A stretch of DNA of 64,000 nucleotides. Source: Lachnospiraceae bacterium (lineage in GTDB: Bacteria > Bacillota > Clostridia > Lachnospirales > Lachnospiraceae). The translations under genes and the position numbers were made by a program. Positions 37,740-46,821 of this stretch are shown in pieces; position 1 is the first letter of the stretch; each line of letters begins with the position of its first letter. The stretch lies in NCBI GenBank assembly GCA_017433725.1, contig JAFRGQ010000041.1, forward strand, positions 20,828-84,827, read 5' to 3'. The notes beneath the pieces were generated by a model that had not been told where the DNA came from, ran no database searches, and saw only the letters and a program-made list of their open reading frames with translations.

Positions 37740-38690
37740 TCATTTTCTCATACTGAAAATCGCATCCTCCAAATCAAGCAGGTACACGTAATACACCGGT
37801 CCGAATGTCGGGTCCATCACGAGATGACCAAAGTCATCCACCGTCTTGACCGTTCCGTCCTTGCATATGATCCTGTAACGTACATAGTCCATCCGGTTCT
37901 CATTTTCCGGTGACTCGAACTGCTGCACCGCGATCTCTTTCTCCGATTCCTCAAGATCATCCGGATGAACGATCCCTCGGAAGCTGTTTCCGACATAGTT
38001 GCGGAATTCTTTTACGGTCTTGCACTTGAACATCTTAGCCAGTGATTCGCTCGCATAAAGGATTTTCTCATCACCCTGAGCCTCGTACACGAAAAATCCA
38101 CCCGGCATGCCTTTGGCAAATTCCTCAAGAGCGAACATGAACTGATCTCTGTGAGGCACTTCCATACCATTTTTATAGAAGCGGTATCTGCCGCGGCCCT
38201 CATATTTCGAATTGTAAAGCGCTATATCCGCGCTTTTCATCAAATCATTAAAATCACTGCCGTGATCCGGCGTCATGGAGACACCTACTGAGAAGGTGAA
38301 CGGCATATTGATGTCGCTCATTGCATTTGCATGCTTCAGAGAATTCTGGAATTCGTCAAGACGCAACCGAACCTCCATCTCGGAAGTATTGGTGTAAAAG
38401 ACGACGAACTCATCTCCTCCCAGGCGGAACACAATCCCCTTGTCCGAGAAACGGCGGAGAATCTCCTGCCCGCTCTGAGCTATGACATGGTCTCCGACGA
38501 GATGTCCGTAACTGTCGTTGATTTTCTTAAAGTGATCTCCGTCAAAGAGCATGAATGCACAAACCTCATCGGGATGCGCTGTCAGATAATCGTTGATTCG
38601 CTTTACACCGCCTCTTCGGTTCAGAAGACCGGTGATCGTATCTTCCTCAGAGAGTCTGGATAGATGGGCTATCAGTTTTTCATGTTCCAT
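37740..38690 (-). CDS. GGDEF diguanylate cyclase with C-terminal PAS domain
   Basis: A 316-residue cytosolic protein. The GGDEF domain is at the N-terminus (TITGLLNRRGGVKRI, DGDHFKKINDSYGH, intact active site RLGGDEFVVFY), about residues 15-180, and should make cyclic di-GMP. A PAS fold follows (residues about 190-315; GGFFVYEAQGDEKILYAS, GIVHPDDLEE). PAS domains usually come before GGDEF, so the order is reversed. AAAGGAGG lies 6 bases before ATG 38690. No I-site RxxD is obvious before GGDEF, so product inhibition may be absent. Confidence 0.92.
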   Translation of the reverse strand: MEHEKLIAHLSRLSEEDTITGLLNRRGGVKRINDYLTAHPDEVCAFMLFDGDHFKKINDSYGHLVGDHVIAQSGQEILRRFSDKGIVFRLGGDEFVVFYTNTSEMEVRLRLDEFQNSLKHANAMSDINMPFTFSVGVSMTPDHGSDFNDLMKSADIALYNSKYEGRGRYRFYKNGMEVPHRDQFMFALEEFAKGMPGGFFVYEAQGDEKILYASESLAKMFKCKTVKEFRNYVGNSFRGIVHPDDLEESEKEIAVQQFESPENENRMDYVRYRIICKDGTVKTVDDFGHLVMDPTFGPVYYVYLLDLEDAIFSMRK

Positions 38691-38767
38691 AAGCGGCCTC
38701 CTTTCAGAAAACACAGCCGACGTTTTCATAGAGTATACCACATAATTGTCTAAAAGGTGAATATTTG

Positions 38768-38792
38768 TCAGATTTTTTTTCTAAAAATCTGA
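38768..38792 (-). terminator. Hairpin after the radical SAM gene
   Basis: TCAGATTTTT and AAAAATCTGA flank TTTCT. It lies between the radical SAM gene and the GGDEF gene and probably ends the former. Confidence 0.6.
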
Positions 38793-38911
38793 AATTTGAA
38801 GGCTGTGTCCACATGTCCGCAGTTATGTCAAGTTTTTCATATACCATAATCGAAAGGCGCTGCTCTTCCATGTAGTCTCCGGATAACAGAATCATAAGAT
38901 GTCATCCTTCT

Positions 38912-39535
38912 CTACTCTGTGTCACGGACAACATAATCAAAAAGTTCTATACTTGAGAACCCCATTTCTCTAAGGATCTGTGCGCTCTTCGCCTGATCCT
39001 CCGGTGTATTATAGCCCGGTATAAGCGGCACACGGACTCGGACTCGTTCAGGACCGCAGGAATCCAGCAGAAGCTTCAGATTTTCTTCCATCAGCTTCTC
39101 TTCCCCGCCTGTATATCGGTGATAAATATCCGGATTCATATCCTTACAATCCACCATGAAATAATCGATCGCATCGCACGCACAGCGAATGTTTTCCCTC
39201 GGAACAGCAAGGCTGGTCTCCGCATAAATATGCCATTCCGAAGGGCAGAGACTTCGGAACTCTTTGATGAAAAAAGCATGAAGGAGCGACTCCCCGCCAC
39301 CGAAGGTCACACCCCCGCCGGTCGCGCGGAAATACAAGTCATCTATACTGACCCTCTCATACAGTTCCGCTGCGGTCACATGCTCCACCGGGGCTTTAGC
39401 AAGCGGTTTCTTGTTTATACAATAATGGCAGGAAAGCGGACACCCGCCTCCTGCCACAAGTGTTGTCACACCTTCACCGTCTGTTTCCATCCTGAGCCTG
39501 TCAAGACCGATCAAAGGATAACGCAGCTCGTTCAT
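38912..39535 (-). CDS. Radical SAM protein, glycyl-radical-activase-like
   Basis: A 207-residue radical SAM protein with the CxxxCxxC cluster motif in CPLSCHYC, then GGGVTFGGGESLLH and VDCKDMNPDIYHRYTG, which are marks of pyruvate-formate-lyase-activating enzymes. It is shorter than a typical activase, lacks the extra ferredoxin-like Cys clusters and has no glycyl radical enzyme beside it. GGAGGAG before the ATG is supplied by the duplicated leader at 39536-39619. The gene directly upstream, 88 bp away in the same direction, encodes the Cys4-motif protein, so the two are likely cotranscribed. The target is unknown. Confidence 0.88.
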   Translation of the reverse strand: MNELRYPLIGLDRLRMETDGEGVTTLVAGGGCPLSCHYCINKKPLAKAPVEHVTAAELYERVSIDDLYFRATGGGVTFGGGESLLHAFFIKEFRSLCPSEWHIYAETSLAVPRENIRCACDAIDYFMVDCKDMNPDIYHRYTGGEEKLMEENLKLLLDSCGPERVRVRVPLIPGYNTPEDQAKSAQILREMGFSSIELFDYVVRDTE

Positions 39536-39619
39536 AATTTGCTCCTCCAGGGTCAGGCGACCCTGCTTGCACGGTCATCTGACCCGCCAATCATAGTTTG
39601 AAAGTTTACTTTCAAACTT
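39536..39619 (-). promoter_or_regulatory. Duplicated structured leader, copy 1 (before the radical SAM gene)
   Basis: On the minus strand this 84-bp unit reads hairpin AGTTTGAAAG-TAAA-CTTTCAAACT, then an outer stem GGGTCAG...CTGACCC enclosing GACC-rich inner arms, then GGAGGAGCAAATT directly before the ATG. A near-identical copy is at 46873-46956. Similarity stops at both ends of the unit, and in both places it supplies the Shine-Dalgarno site. Confidence 0.7.
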
Positions 39620-39623
39620 CTCC

Positions 39624-40106
39624 TCACGAAGGCTGAGAGGAAGTGTCACACTCCTCCTCAGACATAGGGTATTCTCCCTCCGTCACAAAAATCTCATCCG
39701 AATAATCATCATCGTTGCTTTCATCAATATACGCCACCTCACCGTCCAGGAAAACGATGTCCGAATTCGGGTCCGGAGTCGGAGTCGGTTTATCGACAAC
39801 GGCAGCTCCGGAAAGATCATTCTGTGCTTCCACTTCTACTTTTTCGACTGTCTTTTCTGTGGGGGAACATCCGGCTGCTGCCAGAGACATTCCGACGCAC
39901 AGCGCAGCAACACTCACACGCTTTCCGAGAGATCTGCGGCGGGCAAGTTCTCGTTCGAGATACTGAAGTTCACTCTCACAACGAGGGCAAGTGCCCTTGC
40001 ACTCCCCTTGATATCCGCACTCGCGAGTTACATATGGAATGTCGTTTTCATCAGCGATACGCTGGCGGATTTCTTTCAGAATCTTACATTTCTGCTTTCC
40101 TCTCAT
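39624..40106 (-). CDS. Cys4-motif membrane protein of unknown function
   Basis: A 160-residue protein with a basic N-terminal region (KILKEIRQRIADENDI), a tight Cys4 motif CGYQGECKGTCPRC (C-x5-C-x3-C-x2-C, about residues 30-43), a helix, one hydrophobic segment ending AAGCSPTE (about 66-80), and an acidic tail with PTPTPDPNSD. The hydrophobic segment follows 60 residues of cytosol-like sequence, so it is a membrane anchor rather than a standard signal peptide. The Cys4 motif could bind zinc or iron-sulfur, facing the cytosol. AAAGGAG precedes the ATG. It is upstream of the radical SAM gene and plausibly works with it. No known family is recalled with certainty. Confidence 0.75.
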   Translation of the reverse strand: MRGKQKCKILKEIRQRIADENDIPYVTRECGYQGECKGTCPRCESELQYLERELARRRSLGKRVSVAALCVGMSLAAAGCSPTEKTVEKVEVEAQNDLSGAAVVDKPTPTPDPNSDIVFLDGEVAYIDESNDDDYSDEIFVTEGEYPMSEEECDTSSQPS

Positions 40107-40244
40107 GATTCTGCTCCTTTCATCTCTAAGCTGGAATTCTCACATGTAAACACTACAGGTTTCATGCCCTATCAGGCATAATATCGGCGCATCACACAAA
40201 CGCTTTTTGCGCGTCACATCGGCAACAAATACTCTTTCTGCGCA

Positions 40245-41225
40245 TCACACAAACTCCAGATACTTTCTCAGCGCATAACCTTGCTTGCCGTTATATTCGA
40301 CCATAAGGAACCCGTTTGCAGCATCTTTTACCGCGTATACAATCTCTCCCAGGGGAATCTGACAGATCTCTTCTCCGGATGTCGAGGCCGTTTTTCTGAG
40401 AGTTATACTCTTTTTACAGTTGACGACACGCATGTATTCGCAGATTGCGATCTGAGGCTCGAATTCATCGAGATACTTGCTCAGAGCATATCCGTCAGCA
40501 TTGTTATAGACCACATGTACAAATCCGTTGGGTGCATCCTCAAGATAAGTCACCGCGGCATACAGCGGAATCTGCAGGATAGCATCCGATGACGTCGAAG
40601 GTTCTTCCCGCAGCGAAATGCTTTCGTTCACTCCGACCACCCATAACGGCTGACCGTAATAGTAGTCTGTTTTGTCCACGTTCTTTCCGTCAGATCCGCT
40701 ACGCAGATTTCGGAGATAAGATGACAGTGCGTATCCTTCAAGGCCATTATAAACCACCATATAGAATCCGTTTGCGGCTTCCTTCACTGCATACACAATT
40801 GCACCCAGTGGAATCTGACAGATTTCCTTGGCCTTTGTTGAAGGCTCCTTTCTGAGGGTAATGCTTTGTTTGCATTTGTACACTTCCATGTACTCGCCGA
40901 TTGCAATCTGAGGTTCAAACTCATCGAGATATTTGGCCAATGCATATCCGGACTTGCCATGATAGTTCACGTACAGAAATCCGTTATCTGCATCCGCCAA
41001 ATATGTAACTCCGGCAAACAGCGGAATCTGCAGGATGGCGTCAGATGATGTGGACGGTTTGGTTCGAAGCGAAATCCATTCCTTACAATTTACGACATAC
41101 AGCGTCTGACCGTACTCATACCCGGACGTCGTATTTGATGCGTATACGCATGTGTTCCCGTACGAGGAGAAAAGAAGTATGCAGGCAAGCACGATCGATA
41201 CAATTCCAAGCCTTTCTCTTTTCAT
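40245..41225 (-). CDS. Secreted protein with four bacterial SH3 repeats
   Basis: A 326-residue exported protein: signal peptide (RLGIVSIVLACILLFSSYG to VYAS), then four SH3b repeats at about residues 40-100, 110-170, 195-255 and 265-325. Each has the SITLRKEPST / ISLRTKPST strand and a GYAL..YL end. Repeats 1-2 resemble repeats 3-4 closely (both share YLDEFEPQIAI), so the gene grew by duplication of a two-repeat block. SH3b domains usually bind peptidoglycan or peptides; there is no catalytic domain. GGAGG lies 8 bases before ATG 41225. Confidence 0.88.
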   Translation of the reverse strand: MKRERLGIVSIVLACILLFSSYGNTCVYASNTTSGYEYGQTLYVVNCKEWISLRTKPSTSSDAILQIPLFAGVTYLADADNGFLYVNYHGKSGYALAKYLDEFEPQIAIGEYMEVYKCKQSITLRKEPSTKAKEICQIPLGAIVYAVKEAANGFYMVVYNGLEGYALSSYLRNLRSGSDGKNVDKTDYYYGQPLWVVGVNESISLREEPSTSSDAILQIPLYAAVTYLEDAPNGFVHVVYNNADGYALSKYLDEFEPQIAICEYMRVVNCKKSITLRKTASTSGEEICQIPLGEIVYAVKDAANGFLMVEYNGKQGYALRKYLEFV

Positions 41226-41655
41226 AACGTTCACCTCCGAATTTATAATAGCACTGTTTTGTGTCTATACGGTGTTTCATAGCAATTTTTAAGTCTCAAG
41301 AACACTTTCCCTTTTCTTCGGCCTGCCGGGCAAGCTCATTGTAAGCTTCCTTAAGCAGATCTTAGAAGTGAAGAACGCCTCGGCGTTCTTGCCGCGATGT
41401 GCGCGTATCATAGACACACGTTACGAGTACTGCGCGAATAAGAATAAAATTGTCCAAACTTCTAACGTAATTTTACCATATTTATCTATACTATTAAACA
41501 TATATAGCCCCTTATTCTGTGCATTATTTTTTATTCCCATTTTTTAATATTATCTTGTGAATAATACACAGCTATGTTTGAATATATATATCCGTTAGAA
41601 ATGACGGCTATACGATAATTGCAGCAATATCCATTTTTTATAAAGGAGGTTTTAG
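41226..41655. other. Gene-free stretch with a family H repeat and AT-rich promoter zone
   Basis: 430 bp without a gene. At 41371-41440 lies a family H copy (GAACGCCTCGGCGTTC, GCCGCGATGTGCGCG, then ACGAGTACTGCGCGAAT). From 41450 to 41640 the sequence is strongly AT-rich and should hold the promoter of the old-yellow-enzyme-type gene. I could not pick a convincing -35/-10 pair. Confidence 0.5.
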
Positions 41656-43719
41656 ATGAACGCACAATATGATCCGCTCTTCACCCCCTGGAAGATACGG
41701 GATGTCGAGATCAAAAACAGGATTGTTCTGGCACCCATGGGCGGCACCTGCATCTTCGGATGGATGGAGCCCACAGGCAGCCATTTTGATAAGGAAGCGG
41801 CAAGACTGCTTCTTAATATTGCCAGGTCAGATTGCGGACTTGTCATTCCGGGCATCGCTCCGGTCAAGGATATGCTCGGCGGCAAGTGGCTCTATGAGAA
41901 CCCGGCAAAATTCAAACAGCTGAAAGCCTACATGGAAGAATTCCACAAGACAGGCGCAAAGATGTTCATTCAGATGACAGCCGGATTCGGCCGCTCAATG
42001 GCTCTCACTGCTCCGCTGGCCATGCTCGCCAAAAACAAAGCGCTCAACAAAATCGCCAGTCCCATCATCGATGCAGAATACCTGACCGCTGCCCCCAGCG
42101 TACTTCCCAACAGATGGGCCGACGACGTTATGACCCGCGCCATAACCGTACAGGAAATCAAAGACATTGTTTACGCATTCGGCGAGACTGCACGCCTGAT
42201 TAAAGAAGCCGGCGTTGACGGCGTCGAGGTTCACGCGGTCCATGAAGGCTACCTGCTGGATCAGTTCACACTGCCCTACTCCAATCGCAGGACTGATGAA
42301 TACGGCGGCTCCTTTGAGAATCGCTACCGCTTTGCGGTTGAAATCGTGAAGGAAATAAAGAGCAAATGCGGCGAAGACTTCCCCGTCTCCCTCCGCTATT
42401 CTGTCCGCTCCATGACCAAAGATTTCAGATACGGAGCCATGCCAGGCGAGGACTTCAAGGAGATCGGCCGCGATATGGAAGAATCCGAAAAGGCAGTCAG
42501 ATATCTGCAGGATGCCGGCTATGACATGCTGAACTGCGACAACGGAACCTACGATGCATGGTACTGGGCGCATCCGCCGCAGTACATGCCGCAGAACTGC
42601 AACCTTGAGGATGTTGCGCACATCAGGCAGTTCGTTGACATCCCGGTCGTATGCGCGGGCCGCATGCAGCCGGAAGCAGGTGCCGAGGCGATCAGCGACG
42701 GACGCATCGACGCGATGGCCGTCGGCCGACAATTCCTGGCAGATCCGCACTGGGTGACCAAACTCATCCGCGGAAGGGAGGAAGACATCAGGCCGTGTAT
42801 CTGCTGCCACACCGCCTGCTTCAACCTTGCCAAGCATAACGGAAGTGCAAATGATCAGGACCTCTCCGAATCAGCCGGTATGTGCCACTGCGCGGTAAAC
42901 CCGATTTCCATGCAGTCCGGCAAATACTATATCCGGCGGACTAAAAAGAAGAAGACCGTGGCAATCATCGGAGGCGGAATCGGAGGCATGGAAGCAGCCC
43001 GCATCCTGACGCTCCGCGGTCATAAAGCTGCTATTTTTGAGAAGAGCGGTGAACTCGGCGGCGTTTTTATCGCTGCTGCCGCACCGGAATTCAAGGAAAA
43101 GGACAAACAGCTCATCGAGTGGTTCAAGCACCAGATCGACAAGCTGGGCATAGAAGTACATCTGAACACAGAGATATCTCCGGCAAATCTTCCGTTGGCA
43201 GACGAGTATGTCATAGCTACCGGCGCCGCTGCGAACCGTATTCCGATCCCCGGAGCAGACGAATACGCGATGGACGCTACAGAATACCTGCTCGGACAGA
43301 AGGAAGCCGGCGATCATGTCGTGATCATCGGAGGCGGTCTGACCGGCTGTGAGATCGCGCTCGACCTGTTCAGAAAGGGAAAGCATCCTGCCCTAATCGA
43401 GATGAAGGATGACCTTATCGCTGTCAAGAATATGTGTCTCGCGAACACAAGCTACCTGCGTGACTGCTTTAAGACCAACGAGGTACCGGTCTATCTCAAC
43501 GCAGGCGTTAAAAATATCTCTGCGACCGAAGTGACGGTCGAATCTAAGGATCAGGGAACTGTGACACTTCCTGCAGACAGCGTCATCATGTCTGTCGGCT
43601 ACCATCCGATACCTTTGACGAAGGCCGGAAAGAATGTCCATCTGCTCGGCGACTGCAAGAAGGTCGGAAATGTCCGCTCGGTCATCTGGGGTGCATGGGA
43701 AACTGCGATGAAGATCTGA
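41656..43719 (+). CDS. Old-yellow-enzyme-type NADH:flavin oxidoreductase, Fe-S and FAD containing
   Basis: A 687-residue enzyme of the 2,4-dienoyl-CoA reductase/BaiCD-type family. An N-terminal FMN-binding TIM barrel (about 1-370; NRIVLAPMGGTCIF, EVHAVHEGYLLDQF, SNRRTDEYGGSFENRYRF) is followed by 4Fe-4S cysteines in CICCHTACF and GMCHCAVNP (about 381-420). FAD and NAD Rossmann folds come after (AIIGGGIGGMEAARI near 435; VVIIGGGLTGCEIAL near 554). Electrons go from NADH through FAD and Fe-S to FMN and then to an activated C=C bond, for example in enoates, bile-acid or steroid intermediates. AAAGGAGG precedes the ATG. It faces the TRAP operon tail to tail, so a shared substrate is possible but not shown. 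Confidence 0.92.
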   Translation: MNAQYDPLFTPWKIRDVEIKNRIVLAPMGGTCIFGWMEPTGSHFDKEAARLLLNIARSDCGLVIPGIAPVKDMLGGKWLYENPAKFKQLKAYMEEFHKTGAKMFIQMTAGFGRSMALTAPLAMLAKNKALNKIASPIIDAEYLTAAPSVLPNRWADDVMTRAITVQEIKDIVYAFGETARLIKEAGVDGVEVHAVHEGYLLDQFTLPYSNRRTDEYGGSFENRYRFAVEIVKEIKSKCGEDFPVSLRYSVRSMTKDFRYGAMPGEDFKEIGRDMEESEKAVRYLQDAGYDMLNCDNGTYDAWYWAHPPQYMPQNCNLEDVAHIRQFVDIPVVCAGRMQPEAGAEAISDGRIDAMAVGRQFLADPHWVTKLIRGREEDIRPCICCHTACFNLAKHNGSANDQDLSESAGMCHCAVNPISMQSGKYYIRRTKKKKTVAIIGGGIGGMEAARILTLRGHKAAIFEKSGELGGVFIAAAAPEFKEKDKQLIEWFKHQIDKLGIEVHLNTEISPANLPLADEYVIATGAAANRIPIPGADEYAMDATEYLLGQKEAGDHVVIIGGGLTGCEIALDLFRKGKHPALIEMKDDLIAVKNMCLANTSYLRDCFKTNEVPVYLNAGVKNISATEVTVESKDQGTVTLPADSVIMSVGYHPIPLTKAGKNVHLLGDCKKVGNVRSVIWGAWETAMKI

Positions 43720-43763
43720 CCGGTATAATTCTGATGACCAAAATAGTTGTGATATGAATCCCA

Positions 43764-43829
43764 GCTGCGCATTAAGGAAGGCGCTTCGCACCATGCGCAG
43801 TGCGGCAAGAACGCCGAGGCGTTCTTGAT
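43764..43829. repeat. Family H repeat, inverted copy
   Basis: Reverse-oriented unit ending in GAACGCCGAGGCGTTC. Its long middle (CAGCTGCGCATTAAGGAAGG, CACCATGCGCAGTGCGGC) is nearly the same as the copy at 17579-17648, so these two are the closest pair in the family. Confidence 0.65.
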
Positions 43830-43842
43830 TCATAAAGAAAGC

Positions 43843-43875
43843 GGCTGCCGCGGGTTTCCCCGGGCAGCCGTTTTT
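43843..43875. terminator. Terminator between the OYE-type gene and dctM
   Basis: CGGCTGCC...GGGCAGCCG with TTTTT on the plus strand and A-rich sequence on the other side. It serves the convergent OYE-type gene and perhaps dctM. Confidence 0.8.
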
Positions 43876-43915
43876 AGTTATAGAGTCTCACATAATTGCC
43901 TGCATCTCTCCCGAA

Positions 43916-45205
43916 TCAGAAGAGTCCCGGGAAGAAGAATGCCGGAATTGACAGCCAGAGATCTGGCAGCAGGATCATAAGGAGAAGCACTGCCAGTGAT
44001 GAAAGGAAATACGGCAGCGTTCCCCAGAATCCCTCCTCGATACTGATTCCGCTTATACTCGAAGCCAGCAGGAGGCACAATCCGTACGGCGGCGTCACCA
44101 GACCGAGCGCAAGTGTTACAATGATAATCAGGCCGAGGATGATCGGGCTGATATTCAGCGCCACTGCAGACGGAAGGATGATCGGTACGAAAAGGATCAT
44201 GGCCGGAACGGCATCCATAAATGTTCCTACAAACATGAAGAACAGGACGACGACCAGCAGGAACAGCAATTTTCCTCCGGGAAGTCCGGTGAAAAACCCT
44301 CTGACGATTACGTTCAGCTGATAATAGCTGAGCAGCTCACCCAGTGCATTGGCGGTAGCCAGCGCAAAAAGTGAAAGCGATGACATCTTCATCGTCTCGA
44401 TCAGGATGGCCGGAAGCCTTTGAATCTTGATCGTGTGGTAGAAGAAAATACCTACAAGCAGTGCGTAGATGCAGGCAAATGCCGCAGATTCGGTCGGTGT
44501 GAACAATCCCGAAACGATACCTCCGATCAGGATGATCGGCGTCAAAAGCGCCGGCATCGACTGCAAAGTGTGCTTAACAGCGGTCTTTACCGGAACACGT
44601 TCGGACTGCGGGAAATTCTTTTTGTGCCGGAAAGCAAATACTACGGCCATCTGCGCAACACCCAGCAGGATACCGGGTACGATACCGGTCATGAACAGAG
44701 CGCCTGTGGAAACATTTGCAATACCTGCAAAGACGACCATTGTGATACTGGGCGGGATAATGGAACCCAGTGTTGACGACGCTGCAGTGACACCGACCGC
44801 AGTGCCTTTGTCATACCCCTGCTTCTCCATTGAAGGAATGAAGATTTTACCGACGCCTGATGTATCCGCCTGTGATGAACCGGAAATACCGGCGAAAACC
44901 ATGGATACAAGGACATTGGCATATGCCAGACCGCCCTTCAGGTGGCCGACAAGGTCACATATACACTCGATAAGCTTTTCTGTGATACCACCCTCATTCA
45001 TCAGGTTGGCAGCCAGAATGAACAGCGGGACAGCAAGAAGCGTGAAGCTGTTCAGGCCGTTGAACATCTTAGTGAAAACGACCGTATTCGGAATGTCAGG
45101 CATCATGGCGATACCTGTGAAAGATACAACTCCGAGGGCGAAGGAAATCGGTACGCCTATGGCGACAAATACAACGAACATTATTACAAGCACAGCGCCC
45201 AGCAT
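43916..45205 (-). CDS. dctM: TRAP transporter large permease
   Basis: A 429-residue polytopic membrane protein of the DctM family, the transport channel of a TRAP system driven by a Na+ gradient. Typical features are VFAGISGSSQADTSGVGKIFIP, IIPPSITMVVFAGI and LGLVTPPYGLCLLLAS. Its start codon overlaps the dctQ stop (TAATG), so they are translationally coupled. Downstream of the YiaK-like gene, it is the counterpart of E. coli YiaN. Confidence 0.95.
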   Translation of the reverse strand: MLGAVLVIMFVVFVAIGVPISFALGVVSFTGIAMMPDIPNTVVFTKMFNGLNSFTLLAVPLFILAANLMNEGGITEKLIECICDLVGHLKGGLAYANVLVSMVFAGISGSSQADTSGVGKIFIPSMEKQGYDKGTAVGVTAASSTLGSIIPPSITMVVFAGIANVSTGALFMTGIVPGILLGVAQMAVVFAFRHKKNFPQSERVPVKTAVKHTLQSMPALLTPIILIGGIVSGLFTPTESAAFACIYALLVGIFFYHTIKIQRLPAILIETMKMSSLSLFALATANALGELLSYYQLNVIVRGFFTGLPGGKLLFLLVVVLFFMFVGTFMDAVPAMILFVPIILPSAVALNISPIILGLIIIVTLALGLVTPPYGLCLLLASSISGISIEEGFWGTLPYFLSSLAVLLLMILLPDLWLSIPAFFFPGLF

Positions 45206-45690
45206 TACTTCTCACCGCCTTTCCCCAGGAAACTGATATCTTCCAGAATGTGCTGAATCAGATAAATCGAAGAAGTCAGTCCGCACAGAGGCAGGCAGGC
45301 CCATGTCGGTCCCCTGTTCAGCTGCGGGATATTGATCCACTTATAATTCCAGAACTGCTTCGTGACGATCACGCCGTAGTAGCACATGAGAATAGCAAAT
45401 ACCAACATAATAATGCTGATTACCATATGCAGAACTCTTTTCGCCTTCGGACTCTTGATCATATCACTCACCGACGTGAAAGCGAAATGTTTATCTGCAT
45501 GTACCATTGCAGCCGCTCCCATAAACACAGCCCATATGAAAGAGTACATGGAGACTTCCTCGGTCCACATAGCAGCTATGCCCAGATATCGGCAGATCAT
45601 CTGTGTCACAACCGCGAAAAGAAATATGGTGAGGAATATACCGCCTATGGCGATCTGAATCCGCTGCATTGTATCAACTACTTTTTTCAT
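45205..45690 (-). CDS. dctQ: TRAP transporter small permease
   Basis: A 161-residue protein with four membrane helices and the DctQ pattern QMICRYLGIAAMWTEEVSMY near the second helix. It joins the large permease to the binding protein. It lies 51 bp after dctP and overlaps dctM. It corresponds to YiaM in the E. coli diketogulonate system. Confidence 0.93.
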   Translation of the reverse strand: MKKVVDTMQRIQIAIGGIFLTIFLFAVVTQMICRYLGIAAMWTEEVSMYSFIWAVFMGAAAMVHADKHFAFTSVSDMIKSPKAKRVLHMVISIIMLVFAILMCYYGVIVTKQFWNYKWINIPQLNRGPTWACLPLCGLTSSIYLIQHILEDISFLGKGGEK

Positions 45691-45741
45691 GAATAGTCCC
45701 CTATATGTCTATCAAATCCGTTTTGTTAACTTATGTCCTGA

Positions 45742-46821
45742 TCATCCTGCCTGGCTGCGGACCATCTCAAGCTGCTTCTCCATGCCGTTCTTTGCAGCAA
45801 AGTCATCCTGAATCGGAATAGCAAGAGCCTTGAAAGCATCAATGTCGATATCAGCATGCTCTGTAACGACAGCACCGTCAGCGATAGCCTTCTCCTTGGA
45901 CTCTTCGAACATCTTATAAGTTACTTCACGTTCCTCTTTTGTAGCAGCTTCAACAGCCTGATTGACCCAGTCTTTCTGCTCGTCTGTCAGCTTGTCATAA
46001 CGGTTGCCGTCCATAAGAAGCAGTCTGGTTGTATAGTCATGATGTGTCTCGGAAATGTACTTGCCGTTCGGAGTCTTATGATGCTCTTTTAAGCTCATGC
46101 TGGTGTAGTCATTTTCAGCACCGTCAACAACGCCCTGCTGAAGCGCCTGATACAGCTCGCCCCATGCTACAGTTGTCGGGATTGCACCGCAGGCTTTAAA
46201 GAAATCCTGCTGTACCTGTGCGGACTGTGTACGGATTGAAAGACCTTTCAGGTCAGCAGGTGAAGCAACAGCCTGCTTTGCATATACGTCTCTTACAGAA
46301 GATGACCAGTAAGCCATAACACGGAACTGGTTTCCTGTCTTCTCGGTGATAATCTCTTTCATGGAATCTCCGAATTCACCGTCAACGCACTTCTCCCAGT
46401 GATCAAAGCTGTCGAACAGATATTCCAGTGAGAAAATGTCAATTTCCGGAACGCCGATAGATGTCATAAAGCCCGGAGAAGAAATGACCATATCTGCTGC
46501 GCCCATCGTCAGTTTTTCGACAAGCTCGGACTCGTTTTCGCCGAGTGTTCCTTTGTGTACAGTAACTGCGATCTTTCCGCCCGAAACTTCCTCTGCAACT
46601 TCCTTGAACTTGTCAAGACCAAAGCTGTACATGTGTGTCGGGTCTGTTGAGTTCGATGCAACAATCAGATTGAGGTCCGCTGCTGCACTTGCAGCTGTAT
46701 CAGCTTCCGAAGTTGTCCCTGCCTGGCCGGCGCCGGTGCTTCCGCCACCGCCGCAGCCTGCGAGAACGCCGATGCCGAGAACTGCTGCTGTTACAATTGA
46801 TAATAAACGACTCTTTTTCAT
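45742..46821 (-). CDS. dctP: TRAP transporter substrate-binding lipoprotein
   Basis: A 359-residue DctP-type binding protein with lipobox GVLAGC (Cys22). Family marks are WGELYQALQQGVVDGAEND, LKGLSIRTQ (Arg that grips the substrate carboxylate) and MAYWSSSVRDVY. Start at ATG 46821 gives a regular signal peptide (MKKSRLLSIVTAAVLG) with GGAGAGAGT just upstream. A second in-frame ATG at 46872 has an excellent ribosome site supplied by leader copy 2 and would add 17 residues. The substrate should be a carboxylated sugar or other organic acid. Confidence 0.93.
   Translation of the reverse strand: MKKSRLLSIVTAAVLGIGVLAGCGGGGSTGAGQAGTTSEADTAASAAADLNLIVASNSTDPTHMYSFGLDKFKEVAEEVSGGKIAVTVHKGTLGENESELVEKLTMGAADMVISSPGFMTSIGVPEIDIFSLEYLFDSFDHWEKCVDGEFGDSMKEIITEKTGNQFRVMAYWSSSVRDVYAKQAVASPADLKGLSIRTQSAQVQQDFFKACGAIPTTVAWGELYQALQQGVVDGAENDYTSMSLKEHHKTPNGKYISETHHDYTTRLLLMDGNRYDKLTDEQKDWVNQAVEAATKEEREVTYKMFEESKEKAIADGAVVTEHADIDIDAFKALAIPIQDDFAAKNGMEKQLEMVRSQAG

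Noticed and set aside
38704-38895. 63-codon minus-strand open frame between the radical SAM and GGDEF genes
   Set aside because: It contains a terminator-like hairpin (38768-38792), runs into the GGDEF ribosome-site region and has no convincing ribosome site or known relative.
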